Counted from the stretch's first letter, positions 1 through 22,835 are shown. The stretch: 64,000 bases of DNA from Rhizomys pruinosus (GCA_009823505.1 VZQC01004543.1:1848421-1912420), one strand, 5' to 3'. Notes: generated by a model from the letters alone, not told the origin. Translations and numbers: made by a program.

Positions 1-429
1 CCTGCTTTTACTAAGATTTCTGTGTTCTTTCAATGGCTAACTGCCTTCCCTCAAAGTTATCACCCAAAATTTATCTACAAAGCCCTCTCCCCGATCCTCT
101 CTGTAAGAGGACATCTGGTTAATTTCACTTTCCTTGCAATCATGCCCCTGTGCTTCGTGAGAGCCCTGCTTTTAATGCCATAAACTTGTAACAAAGGAAA
201 AATAGATGAGGTTTGCAAGAGACAAGTCTCCCAGGAGTGTTCTGTTAGCACTCTTTGCACACTCCTTGCTATGGCTCCCCGGGAGCTAGGGGTGGGTCAG
301 CATCGGTGTGGGTCCCCAAAAAAGCATCTTTGTTGCATTAGGCAAGTTACTATAGCACCTCATGACCAGTCAGTGTGCTAATAAGTGGTTTCGCTACCAC
401 ACCCTTCAAGATTCAGGGTCAATTGCGGA
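1..429. other. No gene recognised
   Basis: No exon, SINE or LINE signature was identified. The sequence is moderately AT-rich and probably ancient repeat or unique intergenic DNA. Confidence 0.4.
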
Positions 430-728
430 AGGAGAGGGGAAACGCAGACGAAGGGGTGGAGTGTTGTGGAATGCTGTCCTGAGCAGTGACACGCCAGTTG
501 CAGTCTTGAATGCTCAGTAGCTGTGATTGTCTGCAAAAGACCTTCTCAAGGTTAGATCCGGCAACATTCCATCAGGGATGATGGAAGGCCTCACCCCTCC
601 CTGACAATTTACAAGACAGTTAATGGTTGCTGGCGAGGGAGACAACTTCTTCTGTGATAGCGCCACCTGCAGGTTGCCTGTGGTTCTGTAAGTAACCCTA
701 ATTAAACTCATTGGTTTTGAAAAACTCA
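430..728 (+). repeat. Probable LINE-1 3' UTR fragment
   Basis: The purine-rich start, the run around 500-580 and the ending gtaaccctaattaaactcat resemble the 3' end of older rodent LINE-1 (Lx-type) copies as I remember them. It carries no coding sequence. It sits directly before an ORF2 fragment of the same orientation, so at least two LINE-1 events meet here. Family assignment is by memory only. Confidence 0.35.
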
Positions 729-730
729 AG

Positions 731-1020
731 AATCAATAATATGTGAAGAAATTGAAGATGTAATAAGCAGCCTCCCAACCAAAAAAGACCCAGGCCCAGA
801 TGGTTTCACAGCAGAATTCTATAAAATATTTCAAAAAGACTCATTAATATCCAAGTTGTTTAGAAGGATACAAATGGAGGGAGTTCTCCCAGATTCCTTC
901 TATGAAGCCAGCATCACTCTAATACCAAAACCAGGCAAAGATGCAACTAAAAAGGAGAACTATAGACCCATCTCCCTAATGAACACAGATGCCAAAATTC
1001 TAAATAGGATACTGGCAAAT
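731..1020 (+). pseudogene. LINE-1 ORF2 fragment (start of reverse transcriptase)
   Basis: Translation gives the LINE-1 reverse-transcriptase entry region, including [32 protein letters not shown] and [15 protein letters not shown]. It begins inside ORF2 after the endonuclease and stops abruptly at ...ggcaaat just before the single N at 1021. The next part of the same ORF2 is found in inverted orientation, starting near 3561, so this piece and the neighbouring minus-strand block look like one element cut at a single point. Confidence 0.85.
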
Positions 1021-1021
1021 N
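1021..1021. other. Single ambiguous base at an inversion breakpoint
   Basis: This is the only N in the window. It falls exactly between plus-strand LINE-1 ORF2 sequence and a minus-strand LINE-1 block, so it may mark an assembly join. Confidence 0.9.
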
Positions 1022-3561
1022 ACATATTTGCTTTTACTTATTAGTACTTAAAACACCATGTAATCTGTAGACGAGTTCTGGGCAAAATGGATACTTTGTT
1101 GAACTCACGTCAATTAAGATGCACCAATTGAATGATATCACCCTTGTCCCTCTCCCATCCCCCCACCCTTCCCGAGTCCACCTTTCAGTCAGTTTTCCTG
1201 ATGCAATCTTTCTGTTGTTGTTCTTTTAATATACTCACCCCCACCCCCTCTCCACAAGACTATTTATAACTGGGTATTGGTATAGCATCCACATATAAGA
1301 ATACCATTTGTTCATTTTTTTTCTGGGACTGTTATCTCACTTAACATGATGGTCTGTCTAGCTCCATCCATTACTGCAAAGTTCATGATGTTGCCTTCTT
1401 TACGGCTGCAAGAATTCCTTGTGTACATGTACCACATTTTCTCATACCTACTATCAGTGAGGGGCATCTGGTTTGATTCCAGTTGTTTTGCTATTGTGAA
1501 AACAGAGCAGCAAAAACATAGCTGTGCATGGTTCTCTGCCGTAAGATGAGTCTTGGTGAGTATATACCCGGAGTGGTATGGACGGGTCAAATGGCAGGAT
1601 CCCAGTTTGAGCCTTCTGTCTAAGGGTTCTCCACCACTGTTTTCATAGTGGCGCAAAGTTTACAGTTCCCACCAGCAATGGATTGAGTGTTCCCTTCCCA
1701 CACCCTCTCCAGCACTTGGTATCATTTGTTTCTCTGATCTAGCCAGTCTTACTGGCGTAAGATGGTTATCTTAAGGCTGGTTTTAATTTGCATTTCCTTA
1801 TTATTAGCGGTGTTGAACACTTCTCCCCGTACGCTTCAGCTGGCCTGGAACTCACCTGTAGACCAGGCTGGCCTGAACTCACAAAGAATCCGCCTGCTCT
1901 GCCTACCAAGTGGCTAGGATTAAAGGAGTTGCGCCCACCCACCGGCTTCTGTCCAGCATATCTCTAATTCCTCACTCTGTGAAGTCTCTGTTCAGATCTT
2001 TGCTCCATCTTCTTACGTGATTTCATTTGTTTTCTTCTTTATTTTTGAGTCAGCTTGTATACTTGGAACATTAATGGCTGTGTCAGATGTATCTGCTGTG
2101 AAGTTTCCTCCCATTCCTTGTGGGGTTGTCCTCTTCACTTTCTTTAATTGTTCCTTGATGTGTTAATGAGGTCCCATTTGTCAATTAACACCTTATTCTT
2201 GGACAGCTGCTTCTGATTTAGAAGCTTTTCCTACACATACGTCTTGTAGTCCTTCTGCAAGTTTCTCTTCTATCACCGCCAGAGTTTTGGTTTCACGTTG
2301 AGGTCTTTGATCCATTTGGATTGAACTTTTTACAGGGAGAGGTAGGATTAATTTCATTCTTCTACAGGTGGTGACCAGTTTTGGCCAATACCACTTGTTG
2401 AAGATGTTTGTCTTTCCTCCAATGTGTCTTCTTGGCCTCCTATCAAATATAGATGGCTGAATTGTATGTGCTCCGTTTGGATCGTCAATTTTGTTCACTG
2501 TCAACTGGTCTGGTTTTTGTTGCCAGTACCAAGCGTGTTTTTATATGACTAATGCCCCGTAGTATAATTGGTGTCTAGTATAGCAAATCCTCCCCCCCCT
2601 TGTATTGTTCTCTTTCGCCAGAGTTGTTTGGCTATTCGGTCTTTTGTTTTTCCAATTAAATAGGATTTGTTTTTCCAACACATGTGAAAAAGCTCTGGGG
2701 ATTTTGATTGGATTGGCATTAAATCTGTATACAAGTTGTAGGTAGAATGGACATTTTATTATTTTATCTTTTCTTTTCCCAATCCACGAGGTGTAGGGGA
2801 GTTTTCCATCTTCCTATGTCTTCTTCAATTTCTCTTCTAGAGGTTTAAAATTTTTTGTTGTAGAGTCATTGTGTGTCTTTGGTTAGGTTTGTTCTAGTAT
2901 TTATGTGTTTTTGCTGGCTATTGTGAGTGGAAGCTCTCCTTGTATTCCTTCTTCAGCTGCCTACGTTTGGTGTAGAGAGAGTCTACTGATTTTTCTAGGT
3001 TTATTTTGTATCCTGCCACCTTACTGAAGCTCCTAATCGTTTCTAGGAGGTTCCTGGTGGAGTTCTTAGCATCCCTTAAGTAGACAATCTTATTATCAGC
3101 AAAAGGGATAGCTTGACTTCTTCTTTTCCTATTAGAACTCCTTTAATTCCTTTCTTGCCTTATTGCCCTAGCAAGGGATTCAAGGACTATGTTGAAAAGG
3201 AGTGGTGACGGGGCAGCCTTGCCGAGTTCCTACCCTTAAGAGGGAATGCTTCTGCTAGTTTCCCCATTGGATTGATATTGGCTGTGGGTTTCCTGTATAT
3301 GGTTTGATTACATTAAGGTATGATCCCTCCAATCCCAATTCCCCTCTAGGACTTTAAAAATGAAAGGATGCTGGGATTTGTCAAAGGCTTTTTCTGCATC
3401 AATTGAGATGATGCGTGGTTTTTGTCTTTCAGTCCATTTTATATACTTGATGATATTTATTGATTTTCGAAGTGTTGAACCATCCCTGCATCTCTGGTAT
3501 GAATCCAACTTGGTCATGGTGGATGATCTTCTTGATGTGGGTCTGTATCGATTTGTAATGT
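1022..3561 (-). mobile_element. LINE-1 ORF2 (mid reverse transcriptase to C-terminus) plus 3' UTR, inverted
   Basis: Read on the minus strand, 3561 to about 1310 encodes ORF2 from the [12 protein letters not shown] region through the palm to the C-terminal domain; 2504-2193 shows TCRRMKLILPLPVKS and the VIEEKL region. It then runs into a G-rich 3' UTR near 1240-1140. Stops and frameshifts are frequent, so it is inactive. A B1 element is nested at 1836-1945. Its 5' start (caaatcgatacagac) overlaps by five bases the end of the ORF2 piece at 731-1020. Confidence 0.8.
1836..1945 (-). repeat. B1 SINE fragment, nested in LINE-1
   Basis: Reverse-complemented it contains the B1 core (cctgtaatcc-like box and the agttcaggccagcctgg motif). 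It interrupts the LINE-1 C-terminal/3' region, so it is the younger insertion. Confidence 0.75.
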
Positions 3562-3575
3562 AAAAAAAAAAAAAA

Positions 3576-4769
3576 GAAATGAAAAAGGAAATCGAACACT
3601 CATCCAATCAAGAGGAAAGAATGGGAAAAAGCCTCAGAAGCAAAATGGAGGAAGCAGCAAAAACAATATCAGACATGGAAGATAACACAGAACAATGAAA
3701 AAGCTCAAGTAAAGACTATAAAAATTAAAAAAAAAATACACAAGAGTGGAACAACCAGGAAATGTGGGACACTATGAAAAGACCAAACATCAGCATCATA
3801 GGGATAGAAGAAGGAGAAGAATCCCAAGAGAATGGTATTGATAAGATCTGCAGCAGAATAATAGATGAAAATTTCCCAAAACTAAAAAAAGACAAATGTA
3901 TTACAAATACAAGAAGCAAATAGAACACAAAATAGACAAGACCAGAAAAGAAACTCCCCTCGCCATACCATAGTTCAAACTGTAGATGCCCAAAACAAAG
4001 ACAAAATTCTGAAAACCACAAGAGAAAAACAACAAGTTACATATAAGGGGAAACCTATCAGAATTAAAGCTGACTTTTCAGTGCAAACTATGTAAGCAAG
4101 AAGAACTTGGACCAAAGCATTCCCAGTGTTAAATGACTATAAATGCCAACCCAGGTTACTATACCCAGCAAAAATGTAGATTCTAGTTGAGGGAAAGAGA
4201 AAAATATTCCATGACATGAACAAGAAGAAAGAATACATGTCGGGGAAACCAACCCTTCAGAGAATACTTGAAGCAATTCAAAGGAGAGGGGAGAGGAGCA
4301 ACTACCCCCAAGCACCTTGAAACAGAAAGTAATAAAAGTAGAACTACAGAAGTAGAAACCTAGACCAAAAATGCAAATGGGTAATAAGATGAAAGGAAGC
4401 AACACACTTCTCTCAATTATAACTTTAAATATTAATGGACTAAACTCCTCAATCAAAAGGCATAGACTGGGAGAATGGATTAGGAAACAGAATCCATCAA
4501 CATGCTGTCTATAAGAGACCCATCTCACCCTCAAGGATAGGCACCAACTTAAAGTGAAAGGATGGAAAAAATATTCCAAGCAAATGGTACCAAAAAGAAA
4601 GCAGGAGTTGCTATTTTATGCATAGTAGAAGCACACAGAAGAGACAAAGAAGGCCATTACATCCTTATCAAAGGGAAAATTAACCATGAAGTCTTCACAA
4701 TCAAGAATATATATGCACAAAGCTACTGTGCACCGATCTTTAAAACACAGCTCTACTCAAGGCACAGAT
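3576..4769 (+). mobile_element. LINE-1 ORF1 coiled coil to ORF2 endonuclease
   Basis: After a 14-base A run, the plus strand matches LINE-1 from the ORF1 coiled coil (tccaatcaagaggaaag) through the ORF1 C-terminal domain, then the ORF1-ORF2 spacer and the first part of the ORF2 endonuclease (LNINGLNSSIKRHRL-like, then DKEGHYILIKG). It ends in the endonuclease at about 4769 against a TA microsatellite. Stops and frameshifts interrupt both frames. It is opposite in orientation to the block at its left, the arrangement expected from either twin-priming or a later inversion. Confidence 0.8.
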
Positions 4770-4798
4770 TAACATATATATATATATATATATATATA
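4770..4798. repeat. (TA)n microsatellite
   Basis: A perfect AT-alternating run abuts the LINE-1 endonuclease fragment. Confidence 0.9.
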
Positions 4799-5534
4799 AT
4801 TCTGTTTTCCATCACTTGTTAAAGTATTTCAATAAGTTCATAGTTTTAGAACCAAAGGTGCAAGATGTAATCTCAGCCTTGGCAGTGCAATTAATCAGAG
4901 CTGCATGTTTTAAGTAATATTTCTAAAGGTGTTTTTTATTCGAATGCATGTTACTATTAAGTACAACCACTAGGATAAAAATCTATTAAAGGAATGTGTG
5001 GATAAATGTATATATGTGTATGATATTGTTAAACAGCATATTAAGATCTGTCTGTGTATGGTTGCAATGCATGTGCCTCAGCTCAGTACAACCTTTATAA
5101 AGTGTCATCGCCAAATTTATTTATTAGAACCTTATTTATGAGTGTATGCAGGAAGTACTCTTCACTTTTAAGAATTCATAATGTAATTATGACATATACA
5201 AGAAACTGTGTTCCACTTACCAGGTAATATATACCTTGTTATAGCCTCAAGTGAAACAGACATATGTATAGAGTTACCCATACATACTAAAGTTGTTTTG
5301 TATATCTGTTATACTTTGCACATGTTACTTTTAATATTTTTAAGAGAAATTGGGTTTTACTTCTGATGACCACACACACAGTCCGAATGTAACCAATTTG
5401 GGTGAGCCCTAAGTATTTCCTGCCTGCTGTTGGCATGTAATGACCCCCCCCTTCCTTTTCCTTTTCAAAGCTATAATTCAAAATCTGGGGACAAGTGACA
5501 TGGCCTTCATTTGAGAAGGTTCTGGGGGTTTGGG
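4799..5534. other. No gene recognised
   Basis: AT-rich sequence without recognisable exon or repeat signatures. Confidence 0.4.
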
Positions 5535-5740
5535 TTTTTTTTAATTTTTTTATTTGTTTTTGTATGTGTATGAATGTACTGTCTGCATGTAGGTTTGTGC
5601 ACGGCACCTGTTATGCAATGCTGTGGAGGTCAGGAGAGGGTGTCAGATTCCCCTGGAACTGGAGTCAAAGACAGTTCTCAGCCGCCATGTGGGTGTTGGG
5701 GATCGGCACTCTTAACCACCTAGGCCATCTCTCCAGCACC
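5535..5740 (-). repeat. B2-type tRNA-derived SINE
   Basis: The left T-rich stretch is the tail and the right end carries the inverted tRNA-like head (ggctggagagatggcctagg). Imperfect 13-bp target duplications gagaaggt(t/a)ctgg lie at 5513-5525 and 5741-5753. The 3' half with catgcagacagtac is shared by most B2-type copies in this window. Confidence 0.85.
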
Positions 5741-5889
5741 GAGAAGGTACTGGTTTTAACCTCTTTATTATCTTGGATTTGTTTCATGGGCTATGTTACA
5801 ACATTTTGCCTTGCATGGTTTAAATCATTGTACTTTGAGTACCTAAATGACTTTCATAGACCTTAAATAACAAATTGTAGGACTCACTG

Positions 5890-6130
5890 CACAGCTTTAA
5901 TGTCAACTTGATACACCTGAGCTGAGAAGCCTCAATAATTGCCTTCATTGGACTGGCCTGTGCCCATTGTGGGTGATGCTATTCTTGGCCAGATATTTCC
6001 ATATTGAATAGGCTGAGTATGAGCCAGCAACACAAGCCAGTAAATAGCCTCCTTTCCTAGCCTGTGCTGCAGCCACTACCACCAGGCTCTAACCGTGAGA
6101 TTTTATTATTAGTCAGAATATTTTCCCACA
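5890..6130 (+). repeat. Degenerate ERVL/MaLR-type LTR fragment
   Basis: It starts near gtcaacttgatacacctgag and contains a TTATTATTAG-like 3' part followed by tcagaatattttcccacagc, a layout reminiscent of ERVL-MaLR LTRs. No coding remnant and no clear target duplication. Confidence 0.35.
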
Positions 6131-6213
6131 GCAATTAAGAATTTACTAACAGTGCTTAAGTCAATGTTCAAGCTTTACTTAGGAGTTATGTGGTAATTAA
6201 AGTACCAAATTAT

Positions 6214-6431
6214 GGGGCTGGAGAGATGGCTCAGTGGTTAAGAGTGCTGATTACTCTTGCAGAGGACCTGGGTTCAATTCCCAGCACCCACGTAGTAGCT
6301 AAGAACCGTTTTTAACCCCAGTTCCAGGGGAATCTGTCACCCTCTTCTGACCTCTGCAGCATTGCACGACATGGTTGCACCAACCTACATGCAGACAATA
6401 CACTCATAAACATTAAAAAAAAAAAAAAAAA
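6214..6431 (+). repeat. B2-type SINE
   Basis: The tRNA-like head ggggctggagagatggctca and the B-box ggttcaattcc are followed by the window's B2-type body and an A tail ending where a B1 begins. Confidence 0.85.
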
Positions 6432-6618
6432 TAGCCGGGCATGGTGGCACACGCCTTGAATCCTAGCACTTGGGAGGCAGAGGCAGGCGGATCTTTGTGA
6501 GTTCAAGGCCAGCCTGGTATACAATGTGAGTTCCAGGACAGCTGGGGCTACAGGGAGACCTTGTCTCAAAAAGACAAAAAAAATATATAAAATAAAAATA
6601 AATAAATAAAAAATAAAT
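6432..6618 (+). repeat. B1 SINE inserted in the A tail of a B2-type SINE
   Basis: It starts at tagccgggcatggtggcaca, keeps the 7SL-like core agttcaaggccagcctgg, and ends in an A-rich tail with aaat repeats. Confidence 0.9.
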
Positions 6619-6633
6619 TAGTAAAAAGTTATC

Positions 6634-6866
6634 AGGCTGTATAGATGGCCTAGCGGTTAAAAGTGCTGACTGCTCTTGCAGAGGACCCAGGTTCGATCCT
6701 CAGCACCCACATGGTGGCTGAGAACCATCTTTAACTCCAGTTCCAGGGGGACCCGACACCCTCTTCTGACCTCTGTGGGATTGCACAACATGGGTGCACA
6801 AACCTACATGCAGACGGTACATTCATACACATACAAAAATAAATTTTAAAAAAAGCAAAAAAATTG
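6634..6866 (+). repeat. B2-type SINE
   Basis: Head ggctgtatagatggcctagc, B-box ggttcgatcct, body and an A-rich tail. It is the third SINE in a head-to-tail cluster. Confidence 0.85.
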
Positions 6867-7239
6867 GCTAGACAGTTTAGGGCCAAGTCCCCCCCACCCC
6901 CACCCCAAAGAACCAGTTTCTTTCTCAGCTGAGAGCTGACGACTTCCTGGATCTGCCAGTGGACTTATCCTTCTGCTTGCTCTGACTTGTGGCTCATGCA
7001 TCCTTAACTCACTTGTCAGTTTTATTGACCTTGCATCCTAAACTGATTGGTGGTCTTCATGAAAGAACGATTAGGAGTCATACAACTGATGGCTCTCAGG
7101 TTGGACCACATCAGACTTGACCAAAATGGTATAAATGATAATTATTCAGAGAGGAAGCCATATGAGGATGTCATCCAAATGGACTAAATATCTTAAAATA
7201 AAGAGACCAAGATTGGCCTCTAGAGTACCCACAGGAATG

Positions 7240-7780
7240 GGGGAAGGTAAAGAGGGATCAGTTATGAGGGGACAAGACAGACTCCATTTTTCTACTTTGT
7301 GGAAATATACCCCCACCCTCAGATTCCAGGAAAAACCACAGAGTATCTCAATAGTTAGCAGGGAAGGACCAAAGGTTGTTTGTTGAAATTAGCTAGCAGG
7401 GAAGGACCAAAGGTTGTTGGTTGAAAATAGCGAACAGGGAAAGTCCAAAGGTTAAAACATATTTGTTATTCCACCAGGATGTACTCAATGAGTAAAGATC
7501 TCCCCCCACAGTGTCACCAAAGCTGACCTATCAGTTTAAAAACATCATGCTTCCTCAGTCCCTATGAATCAATAACAAAATGCCAACACTGAAAAATTCC
7601 CCATTTGCGGTTTTCCCCTTTGAAAAACCCAACTCCCCCAGGCCAAGTGCTGCTCGCCCCTCTCCACTGCGTGGGACAGGATAGCAGCCTGAGCTCGAGA
7701 CCAAATAAAAGACTCTTTGTACTTACATTGGAGCCACGTGTCCTGGTGGTCTTTCGGGGGTCCCAGTGATCTGAGCATAA
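7240..7780 (+). repeat. Candidate ERV1 (gammaretrovirus-like) solo LTR
   Basis: The layout suggests U3-R-U5. Three ~40-bp direct repeats (gcagggaaggaccaaaggtt) at about 7358-7452 sit where enhancer repeats would lie. The segment aataaaagactctttgt near 7705 looks like a poly(A) signal with R, and ggtctttcgggggtcccagt near 7748 resembles gammaretroviral U5. No primer-binding site or coding sequence follows. Ends and target duplication were not resolved. Confidence 0.5.
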
Positions 7781-7853
7781 CAATATATCCTAACCCAACA
7801 GAGGGTTTCACAGTGCTGATAACAATCATGTCCAATTCAAAACCTCCCAGCCT

Positions 7854-8101
7854 GGGGCTGGAGAGATAGCCTAGCGGTTAAGAGCGCCGACCGCTCTTAC
7901 AGAGGACGCCGGTTCGATCCCCAGCACCCACATGGCGGCTAAGAACCGTCTGAAACTCCAATTCCAGGAGAACTCCAGTTCCAGGGGAATCCGATACCCT
8001 CTTCTGACCTCCGCGGCGTTGCACAACACGGGTGCACAAACCTGCATGCAGACAGTACATTCATACACATACAGAAATCAAAAAAATTAAAAAAAAAAAA
8101 A
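7854..8101 (+). repeat. B2-type SINE with perfect target duplication
   Basis: A full element from ggggctggagagatagccta to the A tail. It is flanked by 15-bp direct repeats aaaacctcccagcct at 7839-7853 and 8102-8116. Confidence 0.92.
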
Positions 8102-8116
8102 AAAACCTCCCAGCCT

Positions 8117-8490
8117 AACTCCTCTGCTCCGTTTCTCATCTGTGGTGACTGGAATGAGAACGTTCCCCATAGACTTCATTTGGACACTTGGTGGTGCTCT
8201 TTGGGGAGGTTATGCAATGTCTACATCTTAGAAGCCTTGATGAAGGAATGAAGTGATGGAGGGAGGAGGGATAGGCTTTGAGAATGTATAGCTTAGCCCT
8301 ACATTGGCTTTCTCTGTTTCCTGTGTGACAAAATGTGGTCACCTAGCTTCCTGCTGCTCTGTCATGCCTTTCCTGACATTATGGCCCCTCCCTCAAGAAC
8401 CGTAAGCAAAATCAACACTTCCTTCTGTAAGTTGCTTTCAGGCTCAGTGTTTATCACAGCAACATGAAAGGAGCTGATACATCATCTCAG
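8117..8490 (+). repeat. Possible LTR remnant
   Basis: The stretch has the feel of a rodent LTR: ...cttccttctgtaagttgctt... and a terminal atcacagcaacatgaaagg. A diverged related piece occurs near 13187-13290. Family not resolved and no coding content. Confidence 0.3.
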
Positions 8491-8763
8491 CCACAGGCAG
8501 CAACACTTATTCATGCAAGAATTAGCATCACCCCGTTTCTTCCTCTCATCCACACCCTACCTCAGTGGTAAACCCCCACTTACATACAGAATCTGACCAT
8601 CATGCACCACTTCTCCCAAGTTAATAATCCCCTTTCTGCATCTCTTAGCTCAAAGGCTCCTTATTCTGATAAGTTGATATATTTCCTACCATTGAGCTCA
8701 GCACCACTGTATTCTGACCCATGACACTATTTTATATCTCTTCCTCTTCAAATGAAGTCTCTT

Positions 8764-8968
8764 GGGGCTGCAAATAAGCCTCAGCAGTTAAGAGCACTGA
8801 CTGCTCTTGCAGAGGACCCTGGTTAGATCCTCAGCACCCACATGGTGGCTAACAACTTCCCTAACTTCAGTCCAAAGGGATCTAGTGCCCTCTTCTGGCC
8901 TCTGTTGGTAACACAGGTACATGGTACACATACACACAAGTAGAGTCATACACATAAAATAAATAAAA
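8764..8968 (+). repeat. B2-type SINE, diverged
   Basis: tRNA-like head with gcagttaagagcactgactg, B-box ggttagatcct, and an aaaataaataaa tail. Confidence 0.8.
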
Positions 8969-10160
8969 GTGAAGGCTCTTGATTTTCTGTTTTATCTGTG
9001 AACTGAAGTTATCCACCATGAATACCAATGGCCAAAAAAAAGTAATTTTTAAAGGAATATGTAAAGGTAATGATCACATGTATAGAAAACACTGGGGAGA
9101 AACCTAGAAAAATTAGACCTCTGTGTAGGCAAGATGATGCCTTCTCAAAGAAATCACTGAGGTATCAAAGAATTTAAAGGTTATATGTGGGCTAACAGGA
9201 CATTAGTGCCTCAAAAATATGATGGGGGAAAAACCCACAAACCCCAATACAGTGAGGGCATCTACCATTAGTAAAAGCACAAAGGAGGCATGAGTTAGGA
9301 CATGGTTTAGGCTGATGCTGAGAGTGCATGATATCACACAATATCTTTTAAAGTTAAAAATACATAATGAGTCTGAGAAAGGGACTGTTATGCATGAAAG
9401 GGTCTTGATAGGATGGGAGGGAGATAAGAGAGGTTGTGGGGGAGAGTGATCAGACACATTACATACGTGGAAGAAATTATCAGATAACACAATTAGTCAA
9501 ACTTTTTTAAAGGAAAAGAGATGAAGTACAGAGTTGTAAGGCAAGAATTGATCAGGAGGTGATACAGCTCATCAGGACAGTGCTTGCCCAGAAAGCAGAC
9601 AGACCAGCATTCCACGCCAGCACCAAACAAACCAAATAACAAAGAAAATGAACGCCAGAGACCTTTCAATGAAAAAAAAAAAACTGTGAAAACACAGGAG
9701 GGAATGTTCGGAAGGCCGGGATCTGGTCTGAACAGAAACAAGGGAGAATCTAAATGACGAGAGTCTCTATACAGGGAAGAGAAGTCTATGATATTGCAGG
9801 CAAATGACTGAAGGACATTCAGGTTATCTCCACAGTTTTGCTGCTACATTAGGCTGAATCAGATGCCCCAGTACAGAGGCCCTGTGGAAACACAGCTTGC
9901 CAGCTTTCCAAGGTAATTACTAAAAATAGTTGAATTTGTAGGTTGTGGCAAATAATTATGTTTTAATGCATGAGAAACAAAGCAGCTTTGTTTCACTGCA
10001 TGGATGCTCCACTTCATCACCTAACAGTAGTTCTGGGTTTTCTTTCACATAAAACAGGAGGCAATTTATCTCTAAGTATATCAATAAACCTGCTATACTA
10101 ATCAACTTAATAGTCCTTGTAGATATTGTAACATCTCAAGGGCATAGCAGAGATCTGTGA
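8969..10160. other. 3' flank of the zinc-finger gene: LINE-1 tail-like sequence and a duplicated block
   Basis: About 9340-9490 looks like an old LINE-1 3' tail (gagagtgatcagacacattac). About 9490-9790 is a diverged direct copy of about 13282-13570 in the intron on the other side of the zinc-finger exon; both share gggagaatc...gaagagaagtc and an ID/tRNA-Ala-like core. No exon was recognised. Confidence 0.5.
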
Positions 10161-21441
<11,281 letters not shown>

Positions 21442-21546
21442 TCAATACAGTGACAGTTTACCCACCAGCTTCTGTTAATTCATATATAGACATACATCCA
21501 GAGAGACAAGAAACACACTACCAGCCTTCATAAAAAGTATTTGAGG

Positions 21547-21712
21547 GCTGGTAGACTACTTGCCTAGCATGGCTGCCCTGGGTCACATCACTAGCAACAC
21601 TCTGACTCAGGGCTGTAATCCCAGCACTCAGGAGGTGGAGGCAGGAAGAGCAGAAGTTAAAGGTCATTCCTGACTACAGAGTGAGTTTGAAGATACAAGA
21701 CCCTGTCTGAAA
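21547..21712 (+). repeat. B4-like SINE (ID/tRNA-like head plus B1-like body)
   Basis: A gggctggtagactacttgcc head is followed by the B1-like ggctgtaatcccagcactca and gaggtggaggcaggaagagc. Confidence 0.7.
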
Positions 21713-21715
21713 AAG

Positions 21716-22375
21716 AAGTGGAGGGGATTTAGGAGAGATTCTACGAAGAAGGGACTTGTCTATGTAACTCAGGAAAGTGGAGGGGACTTAGGAGAGACCC
21801 TACAAATAAGGGAATTGTCTAGGTAACTCATGAAATTGGAGGGACCTTAGGAGAGACCCTACAAAGAAGGGACTTGTCTACATAACTCATGAAAGTTGAG
21901 GGGACTTAGGAGAGACTCTACAAAGAAGGGACTTGTCTGTGTAATTCATGAAAGTGGAGGGGACTTAGGAGAGACCCTACAAATAAGGGAATTGTCTAGG
22001 TAACTCATGAAATTGGAGGGACCTTAGGAGAGACCCTATAAAGAAGGGACTTGTCTACATAACTCATGAAAGTTGAGGGGACTTAGGAGAGACTCTACAA
22101 AGAAGGGACTTGTCTATGTAACTCATGAAAGTGGAGGGGACTTAGGAGACCCTGCGAAGAATGGACTTGTTTATGTAACTCATGAAAGTGGAGGGACCTT
22201 AGGCGAGACCCTATGAAGAAGGGACTTGTCTATGTAACTCATGAAATTGTAGGGAACTTAGGAGAGACCCTATGAAGAAGGGACTTGTCTAGGTAATCCA
22301 TGAAAGTGGAGGGGACTTAGGAGACCCTAGGAAGAAGGGACATGTCTATGTAACTCATGAAAGGACTTAGAGTCT
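21716..22375. repeat. 59-bp minisatellite with a 177-bp higher-order repeat
   Basis: About eleven units start at ggagag (21732, 21791, 21850, 21909, 21968, 22027, 22086, then shorter units from 22145). Units at 21791/21850/21909 recur in the same order at 21968/22027/22086 with 0, 1 and 2 differences, so a three-unit block was duplicated as a whole. It lies 0.3 kb upstream of the KRAB-A exon. Confidence 0.92.
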
Positions 22376-22689
22376 GCTTTTGCTACAAAGCAGGAGCTTT
22401 GTCACACCCAGTGGGAAACTGAAGCATATCAGATGCTCAGGATCTCTCCCTTCGTTTTGCTTGTGGCTTTTTCAGTTAGGTCAGATTCCTACTCAGCTAC
22501 ACATGGACAGGGGAGCCATTTAACAGGTGTGCTCCCAAGGATGGTGATTCACACCCTTGGGACCGAGGGCATCAAGACAGGGGAAACTACAGAATATCAA
22601 TTATCAGGTCTTATGAGGGCCACTTCAGACTGCCAGAACCATGTCCCTTTCTGGTCAAATACTGGATTAGACAGAGTTTGGATGGGACT

Positions 22690-22835
22690 GAGAGGCAGCC
22701 ATGTTGGAGATAGGCTGGGCTTGCAGATGGGTTGGGGGTGGGTTAGGTGGGCTGAGTGGGGTTAGGTAGGTTTGGGGGTGTGTTAGGTGGGCTGAGTGGG
22801 GTTAGGTAGGGTTGAGCTGGGTTGAATTGAATTTT
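22690..22835 (+). repeat. G-rich short tandem repeat with GGGTTAGG motifs
   Basis: Variants of gggttaggtgggctgagtgg repeat four to five times. The strand is rich in G runs able in principle to form a quadruplex. Confidence 0.75.

Noticed and set aside
7854..7940. tRNA-like gene with A and B boxes
   Set aside because: It is the tRNA-derived head of a B2-type SINE with target duplications and an A tail; many copies occur in the window.
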